Source: Desulfogranum mediterraneum DSM 13871 (GTDB lineage Bacteria; Desulfobacterota; Desulfobulbia; Desulfobulbales; Desulfobulbaceae). Taken from it: 64,000 bases of DNA. The DNA is taken from assembly GCF_000429965.1 (NCBI RefSeq), contig NZ_AUCW01000012.1, positions 1 through 64,000 of the forward strand, in the 5' to 3' direction. A program made the position numbers and the translations under genes. Shown here in pieces: positions 1 through 8,008 of this stretch. Within the stretch, counting starts at the first letter, position 1. Each line of letters begins with the position of its first letter. Under the pieces are notes generated by a model. The model was not told the origin of the DNA and made no database searches. It worked only from the letters and a program-made list of their open reading frames with translations.

Positions 1-185
1 AATAAGCACATCCGGTATTAGGCCACCTTTCGGTGGGTTATCCCAGACATAAAGACAGGTTATCTACGCGTTACTCACCCGTGCGCCACTTTACTCGAGT
101 TCCGAAGAACTCTTTCTCGTTCGACTTGCATGTGTTAAGCACGCCGCCAGCGTTCGTTCTGAGCCAGGATCAAACTCTCCAGTTT
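1..185 (-). rRNA. rrs: 16S rRNA, 5' end (partial)
   Basis: Read on the minus strand, this stretch begins AAACTGGAGAGTTTGATCCT and continues through the universal GGCTCAG, ACGCTGGCGGCGTGC and ACATGCAAGTCG blocks. These match the first 150 or so bases of bacterial 16S rRNA. The 5' end is placed at 185 by alignment with the E. coli start AAATTGAAGAGTTTGATC. The rest of the operon lies outside the left edge. The variable V1 stem here and the GTAAAGTGGCGCACGGGTG block fit Desulfobacterota, but only about 185 bases are available, so genus cannot be assigned. Confidence 0.97.
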
Positions 186-261
186 AATATCCTGACCAAT
201 CACAAATCGATTGGACTTGTTTACTTCTCAAACCAAATGTTACTTTGGCCCGCTCGTTTAC

Positions 262-282
262 TGTTCAGTTGTCAAAGATCAA
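262..282 (-). promoter_or_regulatory. boxA-like antitermination site of the rRNA leader
   Basis: On the minus strand the leader contains GATCTTTGACAACTGAACAG about 80 bases upstream of the mature 16S end. It resembles the E. coli boxA (TGCTCTTTAACAATTTATCA), the site bound by NusB/NusE for rRNA antitermination. Its position between promoters and gene fits that role. The embedded TTGACA could be mistaken for a -35, but no -10 follows at the right distance. Confidence 0.6.
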
Positions 283-433
283 GATCGCGCCGGTAGCGGC
301 ACGCTGTTGCCGGTTGCTGTTCCGGCCGGCAGAAACGCAGCCTGCCTTGTTCCCGACTCGCTGTCAAACGTTTTGTTTGCGCTGCGTGTCGTTTTCCCCG
401 GCCGCCGTGTTGCTCGTGACTCCGGGGTGGCAA

Positions 434-462
434 TTTTTACACTGCCTGAGAGCTGCTGTCAA
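434..462 (-). promoter_or_regulatory. rRNA operon promoter, proximal
   Basis: Minus strand: perfect TTGACA -35 (457-462), 17-base spacer, TAAAAA -10 (434-439), about 250 bases before the 16S 5' end. The spacing is ideal for sigma-70 and the site lies in the non-coding leader, so it is a likely rrn promoter. Confidence 0.7.
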
Positions 463-529
463 TCATTTTCTTTCAGCTGCCCTCGTTTTTGTTGCCAGCA
501 GATGATCTCTGCTGCAGCAACGAGGCGGG

Positions 530-558
530 AAACTACATGACTCTGGCCAGACTGTCAA
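530..558 (-). promoter_or_regulatory. rRNA operon promoter, distal
   Basis: Minus strand: perfect TTGACA -35 (553-558), 17-base spacer, TAGTTT -10 (530-535). It lies 96 bases upstream of the proximal promoter. Tandem promoters are usual for rRNA operons. The remainder of 563-810 shows no further feature I can support. Confidence 0.6.
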
Positions 559-810
559 CAGCTAATCCTGTGCCAGAGAACTTTTTTCCCGGTGCTCTCG
601 CCACGACAGAGAGCGGCCGGCTCAACCCCAGCCGATTTATCGGAAAATATACCCTTTATTCTTAGGTCATTATACCGAGAGACGAGCTAAGAGAGGATCC
701 AGGGAGCGGAACAGAGCCCCCGCGCCTGCCGGTCAGGCTGCTCAGGGGGGCAGCGGAAGAGACCCGAACCAGCCAAGCCGGAACAAAAGAACGATTCAGG
801 CTCACCGTAA

Positions 811-954
811 GGCTACCTTGAAAATGTGGATTTCTCGATCAAGGTCCAGGCGCGCGACAAACTGCACCGCAGACCTTCACCTGATATTCCGACGATATAA
901 CCTTGAACACAAGGCCGAAACCGGAAGAAAAAGCAATCTTTCAAGCTGGCCTTA
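811..954 (+). repeat. Dispersed ~145-bp element, copy A1
   Basis: Starts GGCTACCTTGAAAATG and ends CTTTCAAGCTGGCCTTA, so the ends are inverted versions of each other. Internal blocks (TCGATCAAGG, GGCGCGCGA, CTGATATTCCG, GGAAGAAAAAGCAAT) recur in the copy at 7833-7978 in the same order. The last bases overlap the stop codon (952-954) of the transporter gene on the minus strand. Confidence 0.8.
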
Positions 955-2331
955 AATGATACCCAGGGAATGGAGAAAGACTATGGCAATCCCCAAAGGT
1001 GCCAGGTACTTAGTAACAATCATAAAGGCACTGAGGTAACCGATGGGAACGCTCCCGCCGGACGACATCTCATCTTCCACATTGGTTCTCCCCAAGCCCC
1101 AGGCAACAAAGAGCACGGACAACATTCCGGCCAGAGGCATACCTATGTTGGAAACCAAAAAGTCGGCCAGGTCAAAGACATTCTTACTAAAAAAGGTCAG
1201 CTCCTTGAGGCGTCCAAAGGAGAGGGAGCAGAAGATACCGACAAAGGAAATCAGAAAGGTCAGCAGCAGGGTGGCCTTGACACGATCAATGCCGAGGTCT
1301 TCGGTTACATAGGCCACACCGACCTCCAGCATGGATACCGAGGAGGTGAGCGCTGCAACCGCAATCAGGACAAAGAAGAGGATACAGAAGAAGTAGCCAC
1401 CTGGCATCTGGGCAAAGACATTGGGCAGGGTCACAAAGACCAGCCCCGGACCTGCTCCCGGCTCGAGACCGAAGGAAAACACGGCCGGAAAAATAGCCAC
1501 ACCAGCCAAGATAGCGATGACCGTATCTGCAACAGATACCTGGACCGCAGTTGCCGCCAAGCCCTCCTTCTTATTAAAGTATGACCCATAGGTAATCATG
1601 GTGCCCGCCCCCAGGCTCAGGGTAAAAAAGGCATGCCCCAGCGCATCCAACATCCCGGCAGCACTCAGTTTTGAGAAATCGGGTTTAAAGAGAAAGGCAA
1701 TGCCGTTCTCCGCCCCAGGCAGGGTCACCGAGCGTATGCACAAGAGGACAATGATAGCCAAGAGGAGCGGCATCATCACCGTTGAGAATCGCTCGATCCC
1801 CTTTTTCACGCCGGCACAGATCACAGCCGCGGTTATGCCCATAAAGACCAGCTGCCAGATGATGGGCTTGAGCGGGGAGCTGACAAAACTGCCGAACAGA
1901 CCGCCAACCTCTGCGGGTGTCTTCCCTGCAAAGGAATTGGTCAGCGCCTTGACGATATATTCCAATGACCAACCGGCAACCACGCCGTAAAAGGAGAGGA
2001 TGGTCGCACTGCAAAACAGGGAGATAAAGCCACCGGTGAGCCAGGGACTGGATTTCCCTGCCAAGCGGACATAAGAACCGATGACATTTTTCTGACCACG
2101 ACGACCGATGATGAATTCCGAGGTCAGGACCGGAAGGCCGATGATACAGATACAGGCCAGATAGACGACGATAAAGGCTGCTCCGCCGTTAACCCCGGCG
2201 ATATAGGGAAATTTCCAGATATTTCCCAAACCGATGGCCGAACCTGCGGCAACAGCAATGATGGAAAGTCTGTTGCTGAAAGATATGCGGCCGCTCGGAT
2301 TCTCTACTGCTGCTGATGGTTGGCTTCCCAT
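952..2331 (-). CDS. Sodium-dependent transporter, NSS/SNF family
   Basis: A 459-residue polytopic inner-membrane protein of the neurotransmitter:sodium symporter family (LeuT fold), expected to import an amino acid or similar solute with Na+. The N-terminal segment carries the family signature AAGSAIGLGNIWKFPYI in TM1, with NGGAAF just after it, and about 11-12 hydrophobic segments follow. The start at 2331 was chosen because AAGGAG lies 6 bases before it; an upstream in-frame start would add 41 poorly conserved residues. The gene stands alone and converges on the rRNA operon side. Its stop codon is shared with the edge of repeat A1. Substrate cannot be inferred from sequence. Confidence 0.93.
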   Translation of the reverse strand: MGSQPSAAVENPSGRISFSNRLSIIAVAAGSAIGLGNIWKFPYIAGVNGGAAFIVVYLACICIIGLPVLTSEFIIGRRGQKNVIGSYVRLAGKSSPWLTGGFISLFCSATILSFYGVVAGWSLEYIVKALTNSFAGKTPAEVGGLFGSFVSSPLKPIIWQLVFMGITAAVICAGVKKGIERFSTVMMPLLLAIIVLLCIRSVTLPGAENGIAFLFKPDFSKLSAAGMLDALGHAFFTLSLGAGTMITYGSYFNKKEGLAATAVQVSVADTVIAILAGVAIFPAVFSFGLEPGAGPGLVFVTLPNVFAQMPGGYFFCILFFVLIAVAALTSSVSMLEVGVAYVTEDLGIDRVKATLLLTFLISFVGIFCSLSFGRLKELTFFSKNVFDLADFLVSNIGMPLAGMLSVLFVAWGLGRTNVEDEMSSGGSVPIGYLSAFMIVTKYLAPLGIAIVFLHSLGII

Positions 2332-2980
2332 GGATGACTCCTTTTCCCTGGTATTGACGCAGGCTTCGAAACCGGGCGTCATAAGCAAGATAAAACCTCT
2401 AACTTTACGAAGATCTAAACAGAAAAGCCCCCACTTTTGACAGATTATGATCAACAGAAAAAATCAATAATATCAAAAGGAAGAGCTCAGAGACAGACTA
2501 CCAGTTTTTTTCAGGAGCAACAAGACGATAAAGCGCAACCAGCCAGAAGCAGATCGTTTCTCCCCACCTCATTCAACTCTCAGACCTAACCTAATCTGCT
2601 CTTTTCCCGTTCAAAGGAGGAGCAGGCAGCTGAGCGGTTGCAGCCAACCGCATCAGGCCAGGACGACCGTTCCTGTGTCGGTGAACAGCAACACCGTTTA
2701 CCCATGGGTCAAGTTGCTGTGCTCAAGTAAAAGTTGGACGAGATACTTCTTCCCCATGATCATGCGAGCTGAACAGCGGAGAAGCGGCCGAAACACTGCA
2801 TAACTGTAGGCTCGTTCAGCTCAACCCCTGTTAAAAACCCTGTCTCTCAAGTACAATCAGAAAAAGCAGGATCATGCCTTGCTGCGACTCTGCCCAGCTT
2901 GCCAATGACCAGCTCAATGTCTAGCATTGAATACTATAGGTATTCCCCTTACTCTTTTTTCGATCCAGCGAGGTTGCCCC
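2332..2980. other. Intergenic region between two divergent genes
   Basis: About 650 bases separating the minus-strand transporter from the plus-strand QueG-like gene, so both promoters should be here. I see AT-rich sequence near 2440-2500, suitable for a minus-strand promoter. A pair of 9-base inverted arms, GAGCTGAAC (2767-2775) and GTTCAGCTC (2814-2822), lies in the second half. I find no confident -10/-35 pair and no coding potential. Confidence 0.4.
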
Positions 2981-4168
2981 ATGGACTCTACGGAAACGAA
3001 CTTAAAATCACTGGCCCTGCGCCTGGGCGCCAAGTTAGTTGGTATAACCAGCAGAGATCGACTTTTTGACGGTCCCCCCTCTGCTGATCCACGCTACCTC
3101 CTGCCCACTGCCAACTCGGTTATCTCTTTTGCCCTCTCTCTGGACCGGGATATGGTCCAGGACTTCATCGCCAAGAGGAGCTGGCGGCCCCACTGCGAAA
3201 ACCGCAAGGCGATCGCCCAGAGACTCTATACCATTGGTGACCGACTTAGCGAAGAGCTCAGAGCAGGGGGACATGATGCCGTCAACGTCGACCTCAACAA
3301 CAATTACCGCCCGGAAGATGCCGCTGCCGACCTCACAGAGATGACAGAGTTTCATCCTGATTTTTCCCACCGCTATGCTGCCCTCGCTGCCGGGATCGGT
3401 CGATTGGGCTGGAGCGGCAACCTGGTCACCAGGGAGTACGGCGCACTGGTGGAGCTGGGCAGCGTTATAACCTCTGCCCGGCTGAGTCCCGACGCACCGA
3501 TTCCGGATCACGATCATCCCTGCGACAGATGCAAGCTGTGCAGCCTGGTCTGTCCGGTGGAGATGATCCAGGCCAAGGTTTCACACCAGGTGAGCGTTGC
3601 CGGCGTGACAGAGACCATATCCCGCAAGCGGCCAAACAGCTGTTGCTGGATCGGTTGCAGCGGCTATCAGGGCTTGGCAAGCTCTTCAACCTGGTCCAAC
3701 TGGAGCCCTTACCGTCTGCCCCAGCCTCTGCCCGAGAAGCGAGAGGAGCTTGATGCACTCTGCATCCGCTTGCAAAAGGCGGATCCTCAGATGCAGGATG
3801 CCAACAACAGCTTCACCAACTACCGGCAGGCGATCTTTACTCCTGACTGGTTCTACTACACAGTCTGCGGCTTTTGCCGCTGCGTCTGTGCCCCCAGCCG
3901 GGAGGAGCGACGAGCCAACCACAGGCTGATTATCAATTCGGGCTGTGCCGCCCTGAGCCTGGACGGTTCCCACAAGGTGGCTGATGAAAAAGCTGTCGAA
4001 ATAGCGACGCCATTCGGCCCGGGCGTGGTCCTCAGCCACGATGAACAGAGGGCTGGCGAGGCAAGGTCTGGAGCATGGCCGGGCCAATTCCCCCTGGATC
4101 GGGAGGTAATCGCCCACCTCCGTCAACAGCTCAGGTCAGCGGAGGAAAAGAGTGACCCCACTGAATGA
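2981..4168 (+). CDS. QueG-like 4Fe-4S ferredoxin-domain protein
   Basis: A 395-residue cytosolic protein related to epoxyqueuosine reductase and reductive-dehalogenase-like iron-sulfur proteins. The middle contains the family block AGIGRLGWSGNLVT followed by CDRCKLCSLVCP, a 4Fe-4S binding CxxCxxCxxxCP. True QueG has a second ferredoxin motif; here it is replaced by the irregular CGFCRCVCAP, with an additional SCCWIGC segment between the two. There are no HEAT repeats at the C terminus. The start at 2981 (MDSTETN) is preferred over an in-frame ATG 54 bases upstream because GAGG precedes it and the extension is not family-like. Queuosine function is doubtful; a related redox role is equally possible. 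Confidence 0.75.
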   Translation: MDSTETNLKSLALRLGAKLVGITSRDRLFDGPPSADPRYLLPTANSVISFALSLDRDMVQDFIAKRSWRPHCENRKAIAQRLYTIGDRLSEELRAGGHDAVNVDLNNNYRPEDAAADLTEMTEFHPDFSHRYAALAAGIGRLGWSGNLVTREYGALVELGSVITSARLSPDAPIPDHDHPCDRCKLCSLVCPVEMIQAKVSHQVSVAGVTETISRKRPNSCCWIGCSGYQGLASSSTWSNWSPYRLPQPLPEKREELDALCIRLQKADPQMQDANNSFTNYRQAIFTPDWFYYTVCGFCRCVCAPSREERRANHRLIINSGCAALSLDGSHKVADEKAVEIATPFGPGVVLSHDEQRAGEARSGAWPGQFPLDREVIAHLRQQLRSAEEKSDPTE

Positions 4169-4269
4169 CGCAGATAGCAGAAGTTGCAGCTCAAAAGTGC
4201 AGCAGGCAAGCAGACCTCATCCACCTGACTGCACCTCTACATCATCCTTAGAAAACCTGGATCGTAATC

Positions 4270-7062
4270 ATGGCTGATAAACCGAGTTACGAAGAACTGG
4301 CGCAACGGGTCCAGGAGCTGGAGCTGGACCAACTCAGGCACAGAAGAACCGAGCAGGCGCTCAAGGAGAGCGAAGAAGAGTATCGTACCCTGCTTGAGGG
4401 CATACCTGATCTCATCTATTCCTACTCAACCACCAAGGGGGGAACCTACTATGGACCCAAGGTCCAAGCCATTCTCGGCCATTCTCCATCCCACCTGCTC
4501 CAAAATCCGCAACTGTGGCGCAACTCCATCCATCCGGAAGACAGTCATCGCGTGGCAACAGCCATAAAAGATTTTCAGTGCGGCAAACCATTTGAAATTG
4601 AATATCGAATCAAAGATGCGAAAGGGAATTGGCTCTGGTTCCGTGATCGCTCAATAGGGAGACAAAAAAAGAGCGGCGAAATTGTTATTGAAGGGATCGC
4701 AACAGATATCACCAAGCACAAACAGGCGGAGCAGGCCTTGCGGGAGAGCGAAGAGAAATTCCGTTTGTTAACCGAAGGTTCACCGGTTGGGATATTCCTC
4801 AACGACGCCCAGGGCAACGCTGTCTTTATTAATAATAAATGTGCAGAACTGATCGGCATCCCTGCAGAGGAGGCCCTTAACCTGGATTGGGTACCGGCCA
4901 TCCATCCCCAGGACCGTGAACAGGTGACAAGAGAATGGGCCAAGTCCATAAAAAATCGCACAGAATTTCATCAGGAATACCGCTGGGTTCACCCAGAGGG
5001 CAAGGTCGTCTGGACCATGGGGGATATCGTTCCGGTCAGAGGGACTGGGGATGAGGTTCTCGTCTACATCGGTACGCTCACAGACATCACCGCTCGTAAG
5101 CTGACAGAGCAGGCCCTAAGGCAAAGCGAGAATCGCTTTCGAGAATTGGCCGAGAATATCCAAGAGGTCTTCTGGATTTTCGACTGGTCGGAGCAGAGGG
5201 TGGTTTACGTGAGTCCGGCCTACGAAAAGATATGGGGACGCTCGGTTCAATCGCTGCTGGAAAACTATGAGCAATGGACAGAGAGTATTCATCCTGACGA
5301 TCTTCAATACGCTCTTGAATCTTTTCAGAACATCGTGGAGACCGGCGGCGGACACAGCCGTGAATACCGCATCGTCCGTCCCGACGGAGAGGTGCGTTGG
5401 TTATCAGACCGGGGTTTCGTCGTATCTGAGCCAAACGAGGTGGTGAGTCGCATCGTTGGCATTGCCGAAGACATAACAGAGCGAAAGCAGGCCGAGACCT
5501 TACTGCAGAAGAGTGAAGAAAAATATCGTTTTCTGGCAGATAATGTTGCCGACGCCCTCTGGATATTAAACACCGACACCTTGACACTGGAATATGTAAG
5601 CCCGGCAATAGCTCGAATCCAAGGCTATTCCCCTGAAGAGTTCACGGCAATGCCCTTTGAAGAGAGCTTCACCCCCAACTCCTGGCGACTGGTAACCCAC
5701 TTGATCTCAGAGGAGGTTAAAAAAGAGGGCTCGGCAACAGGTGCCACGTTCAGGCCAATAACCCTGGAACCAGCGGTATACTGCAGGGATGGAACAACGA
5801 AGTGGGTGGAAATCACAGCCAGCGTAATCAGGGGCGGCAGAAACGAGGTGACTGGAATCATAGGGGTAACTCGCGATATTTCCGAAAGAATGGATGCAGA
5901 AAAAGAAAGGAAAAAATTGGAAACCCAGCTTCAACAGGCTCAAAAGATGGAAGCCATAGGAACCTTAGCCGGTGGCATAGCGCACGATTTCAACAATATC
6001 CTTTCAGCAATATTCGGCTACACGGAACTGGCCCTTGAAGATGCCCAAAAAACAGGGAGGCCGCATAACAATCTTCAGGAAATTTTAAAGGCAGGAAATC
6101 GCGCAAAGGAGCTGGTTCAACAGATCCTTACCTTCAGCCGCCAGGCAGATCAGGAGCAAAGGCCGGTTTGCATAAAAGATGTTGTAAAAGAGGCGCTTAA
6201 GCTGCTAAGGGCCTCTCTGCCTTCAACCATTGTGATTGAGCAGAGCATCGAGAGCAATGCCCTGGTCAGGGGTGATGCGATCCAGATTCATCAGATCATC
6301 ATGAATCTCTGCACCAATGCAGCCCACGCCATGGAGGAGAGCGGAGGGGTCCTGTCGGTCAGCCTGTCTGACGGAGGGCGTGACTCAGAGTTCAGCGCTC
6401 GCCATCCGAACCTCCAGCCAGGCGCATATATCACCTTAACAGTGAGGGATACGGGCCACGGCATGCCTGCTGCGGTCCTTGAAAAAATCTTTGACCCCTT
6501 TTTTACAACCAAGGAAAAGTGGCACGGTACCGGCATGGGCCTTTCCCTTGTCCATGGCATTGTCAATAGTTACAAGGGCATTATCCTCGCCGGGAGTGAA
6601 CCGGAGAAAGGCTCCTCCTTTAAGGTTATCCTACCTGCAATCAGAGAAGCATCGGGGCTGAAGGTCGAAAGCGAGCAGCCCATCCCCACCGGCAGCGAAC
6701 GCATCCTGTTCGTTGACGATGAGCCTGCCATTGTGAAGCTGAACAGACAACTCCTTGAACAGTTGGGATACGATGTCGTTGTCAGAACCAGCAGCATCGA
6801 GGCATTGGAACTCTTTAAGGCACAACCAGACAGGTTTGACCTTGTCATTACCGATATGACCATGCCTCAAATGACAGGTGAGCATCTGGCCAGAGAGCTT
6901 ATCCGGATACGGCCGGACCTGCCCATTATCCTCTGCACCGGATTCAGTGCCAATATGGATAACGACAGGGCCCTTGCCCTGGGCATCCGGGCATATATCT
7001 TGAAACCAATCTTAAAACGGCACATTGCAGAGACCATTCGAGCGGTGATGGACGGTAGATGA
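4270..7062 (+). CDS. Hybrid sensor histidine kinase, four PAS domains plus receiver
   Basis: A 930-residue cytoplasmic hybrid kinase without predicted membrane segments. Four PAS/PAC modules begin near residues 34, 159, 285 and 414, each opened by a short coiled linker such as ESEEKFR. A coiled segment leads to the dimerisation/phosphoacceptor helix with HDFNNIL (His572). The ATPase domain shows NLCTNAAHAM, DTGHGMP, DPFFTTK and GTGMGLSLVHGI. A C-terminal receiver has the acidic pair D816/D817, phosphoacceptor D862 in ITDMTMP and K912. The H-x-FNN form resembles NtrB-like kinases that pair with sigma-54 activators. It has no adjacent separate response regulator, so its target is unknown. The PAS domains suggest sensing of redox state or a small ligand. 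Confidence 0.93.
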   Translation: MADKPSYEELAQRVQELELDQLRHRRTEQALKESEEEYRTLLEGIPDLIYSYSTTKGGTYYGPKVQAILGHSPSHLLQNPQLWRNSIHPEDSHRVATAIKDFQCGKPFEIEYRIKDAKGNWLWFRDRSIGRQKKSGEIVIEGIATDITKHKQAEQALRESEEKFRLLTEGSPVGIFLNDAQGNAVFINNKCAELIGIPAEEALNLDWVPAIHPQDREQVTREWAKSIKNRTEFHQEYRWVHPEGKVVWTMGDIVPVRGTGDEVLVYIGTLTDITARKLTEQALRQSENRFRELAENIQEVFWIFDWSEQRVVYVSPAYEKIWGRSVQSLLENYEQWTESIHPDDLQYALESFQNIVETGGGHSREYRIVRPDGEVRWLSDRGFVVSEPNEVVSRIVGIAEDITERKQAETLLQKSEEKYRFLADNVADALWILNTDTLTLEYVSPAIARIQGYSPEEFTAMPFEESFTPNSWRLVTHLISEEVKKEGSATGATFRPITLEPAVYCRDGTTKWVEITASVIRGGRNEVTGIIGVTRDISERMDAEKERKKLETQLQQAQKMEAIGTLAGGIAHDFNNILSAIFGYTELALEDAQKTGRPHNNLQEILKAGNRAKELVQQILTFSRQADQEQRPVCIKDVVKEALKLLRASLPSTIVIEQSIESNALVRGDAIQIHQIIMNLCTNAAHAMEESGGVLSVSLSDGGRDSEFSARHPNLQPGAYITLTVRDTGHGMPAAVLEKIFDPFFTTKEKWHGTGMGLSLVHGIVNSYKGIILAGSEPEKGSSFKVILPAIREASGLKVESEQPIPTGSERILFVDDEPAIVKLNRQLLEQLGYDVVVRTSSIEALELFKAQPDRFDLVITDMTMPQMTGEHLARELIRIRPDLPIILCTGFSANMDNDRALALGIRAYILKPILKRHIAETIRAVMDGR

Positions 7063-7832
7063 CAATCTTGAACCGGAGTATAAGTGTGAGCGATCAAGCC
7101 CCCTCTGGTCGACTGTTCCAGGCTTAAGCTGTCGGATATCGGTACCAACCCCATGGTCATCTTTTAAGGCCACCAGGGAAGCGTCTCTCCAGGATAATGG
7201 TGTTATCCCTGCAGAAGCTCTCTTCAGCTCACCCCGAATAGCTCCAACTGCTCAGTCAACACTCGGATCAGTCAGGGGCAGTACCGGCGGGGCTAACCAA
7301 GGTGCACATTGACCTCCCAGAGCCCCAGTGCCGTCCACCTGAAGACCCTCTCTGGCCGAACAGGGGTCGAGCCGTCGTCGCCAGCACAGCCCCGAGGCAC
7401 CAATTCGTAATACGATTTGGTTACCACATCCCTGGGGGAGAAAGTGGCGCTGCACAGCAGAATTAGCGTACTGTTCAGATTTTCCAGCTCTTCCCGGACG
7501 GAACATCCTTCCAAATCATCCTCCTGAAGAGGAACAATAATTGCATAGAAAACAGGTGGCACTGTTGGGGACGATCCACTGTTTTCCAAGGCAACCGGGA
7601 AGGGGAAAGAGATTCCGAGCGCTACTCTCAAACAGAGGCAGAGATCCTGACTCAATCCATGCTCTCGGCTCAAGGTTTTGGGAAGGCCTTATCGCACACC
7701 TCAGGCCGCACCTCAGGCGCCAGGAGGGAAGCACAGAGGCACGATTCCTTCCCTATCCATTCTTAGTTGAGAGCAAAGCTGGACAGAGCTGTTGAAGACC
7801 AGGCGGAGGGATGCATCTATCCCTCATACTTT
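7063..7832. other. Long intergenic region, possible degraded ORF
   Basis: About 770 bases without a confident gene. The best open frame runs on the minus strand from 7673 to 7293 (126 codons). Its second half (for example SATFSPRDVVTKSYYELVP) looks protein-like, but there is no clear ribosome site and the first half looks random. It may be the remnant of a lost gene. Nothing else was recognised. Confidence 0.3.
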
Positions 7833-7978
7833 AGGGTACCTTGAAAAATTAGATTTTTCGATCAAGGTCAAGGCGCGCGATAAATTTTACCGCAGGCATA
7901 CATCTGATATTCCGAGGATAAAATTTTGAGTGCAACGCCGAGACTGGAAGAAAAAGCAATTTTTCAAGGTGGCCTTTA
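7833..7978 (+). repeat. Dispersed ~145-bp element, copy A2
   Basis: A complete copy, from AGGGTACCTTGAAAAATT to AATTTTTCAAGGTGGCCTTT. Its two ends are inverted repeats of each other with a few mismatches (TACCTTGAAAAATT against AATTTTTCAAGGTGG). It lies 30 bases upstream of the metalloprotease start, so any promoter for that gene must be inside or upstream of the element. Confidence 0.85.
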
Positions 7979-8008
7979 TCGTACATCGGGGAGAGGAGGT
8001 ATGACCTC

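Noticed and set aside
268-276. TTGACA at 269-274 (minus) as a third rRNA promoter
   Set aside because: No -10 at proper spacing; it is part of the boxA-like leader sequence.
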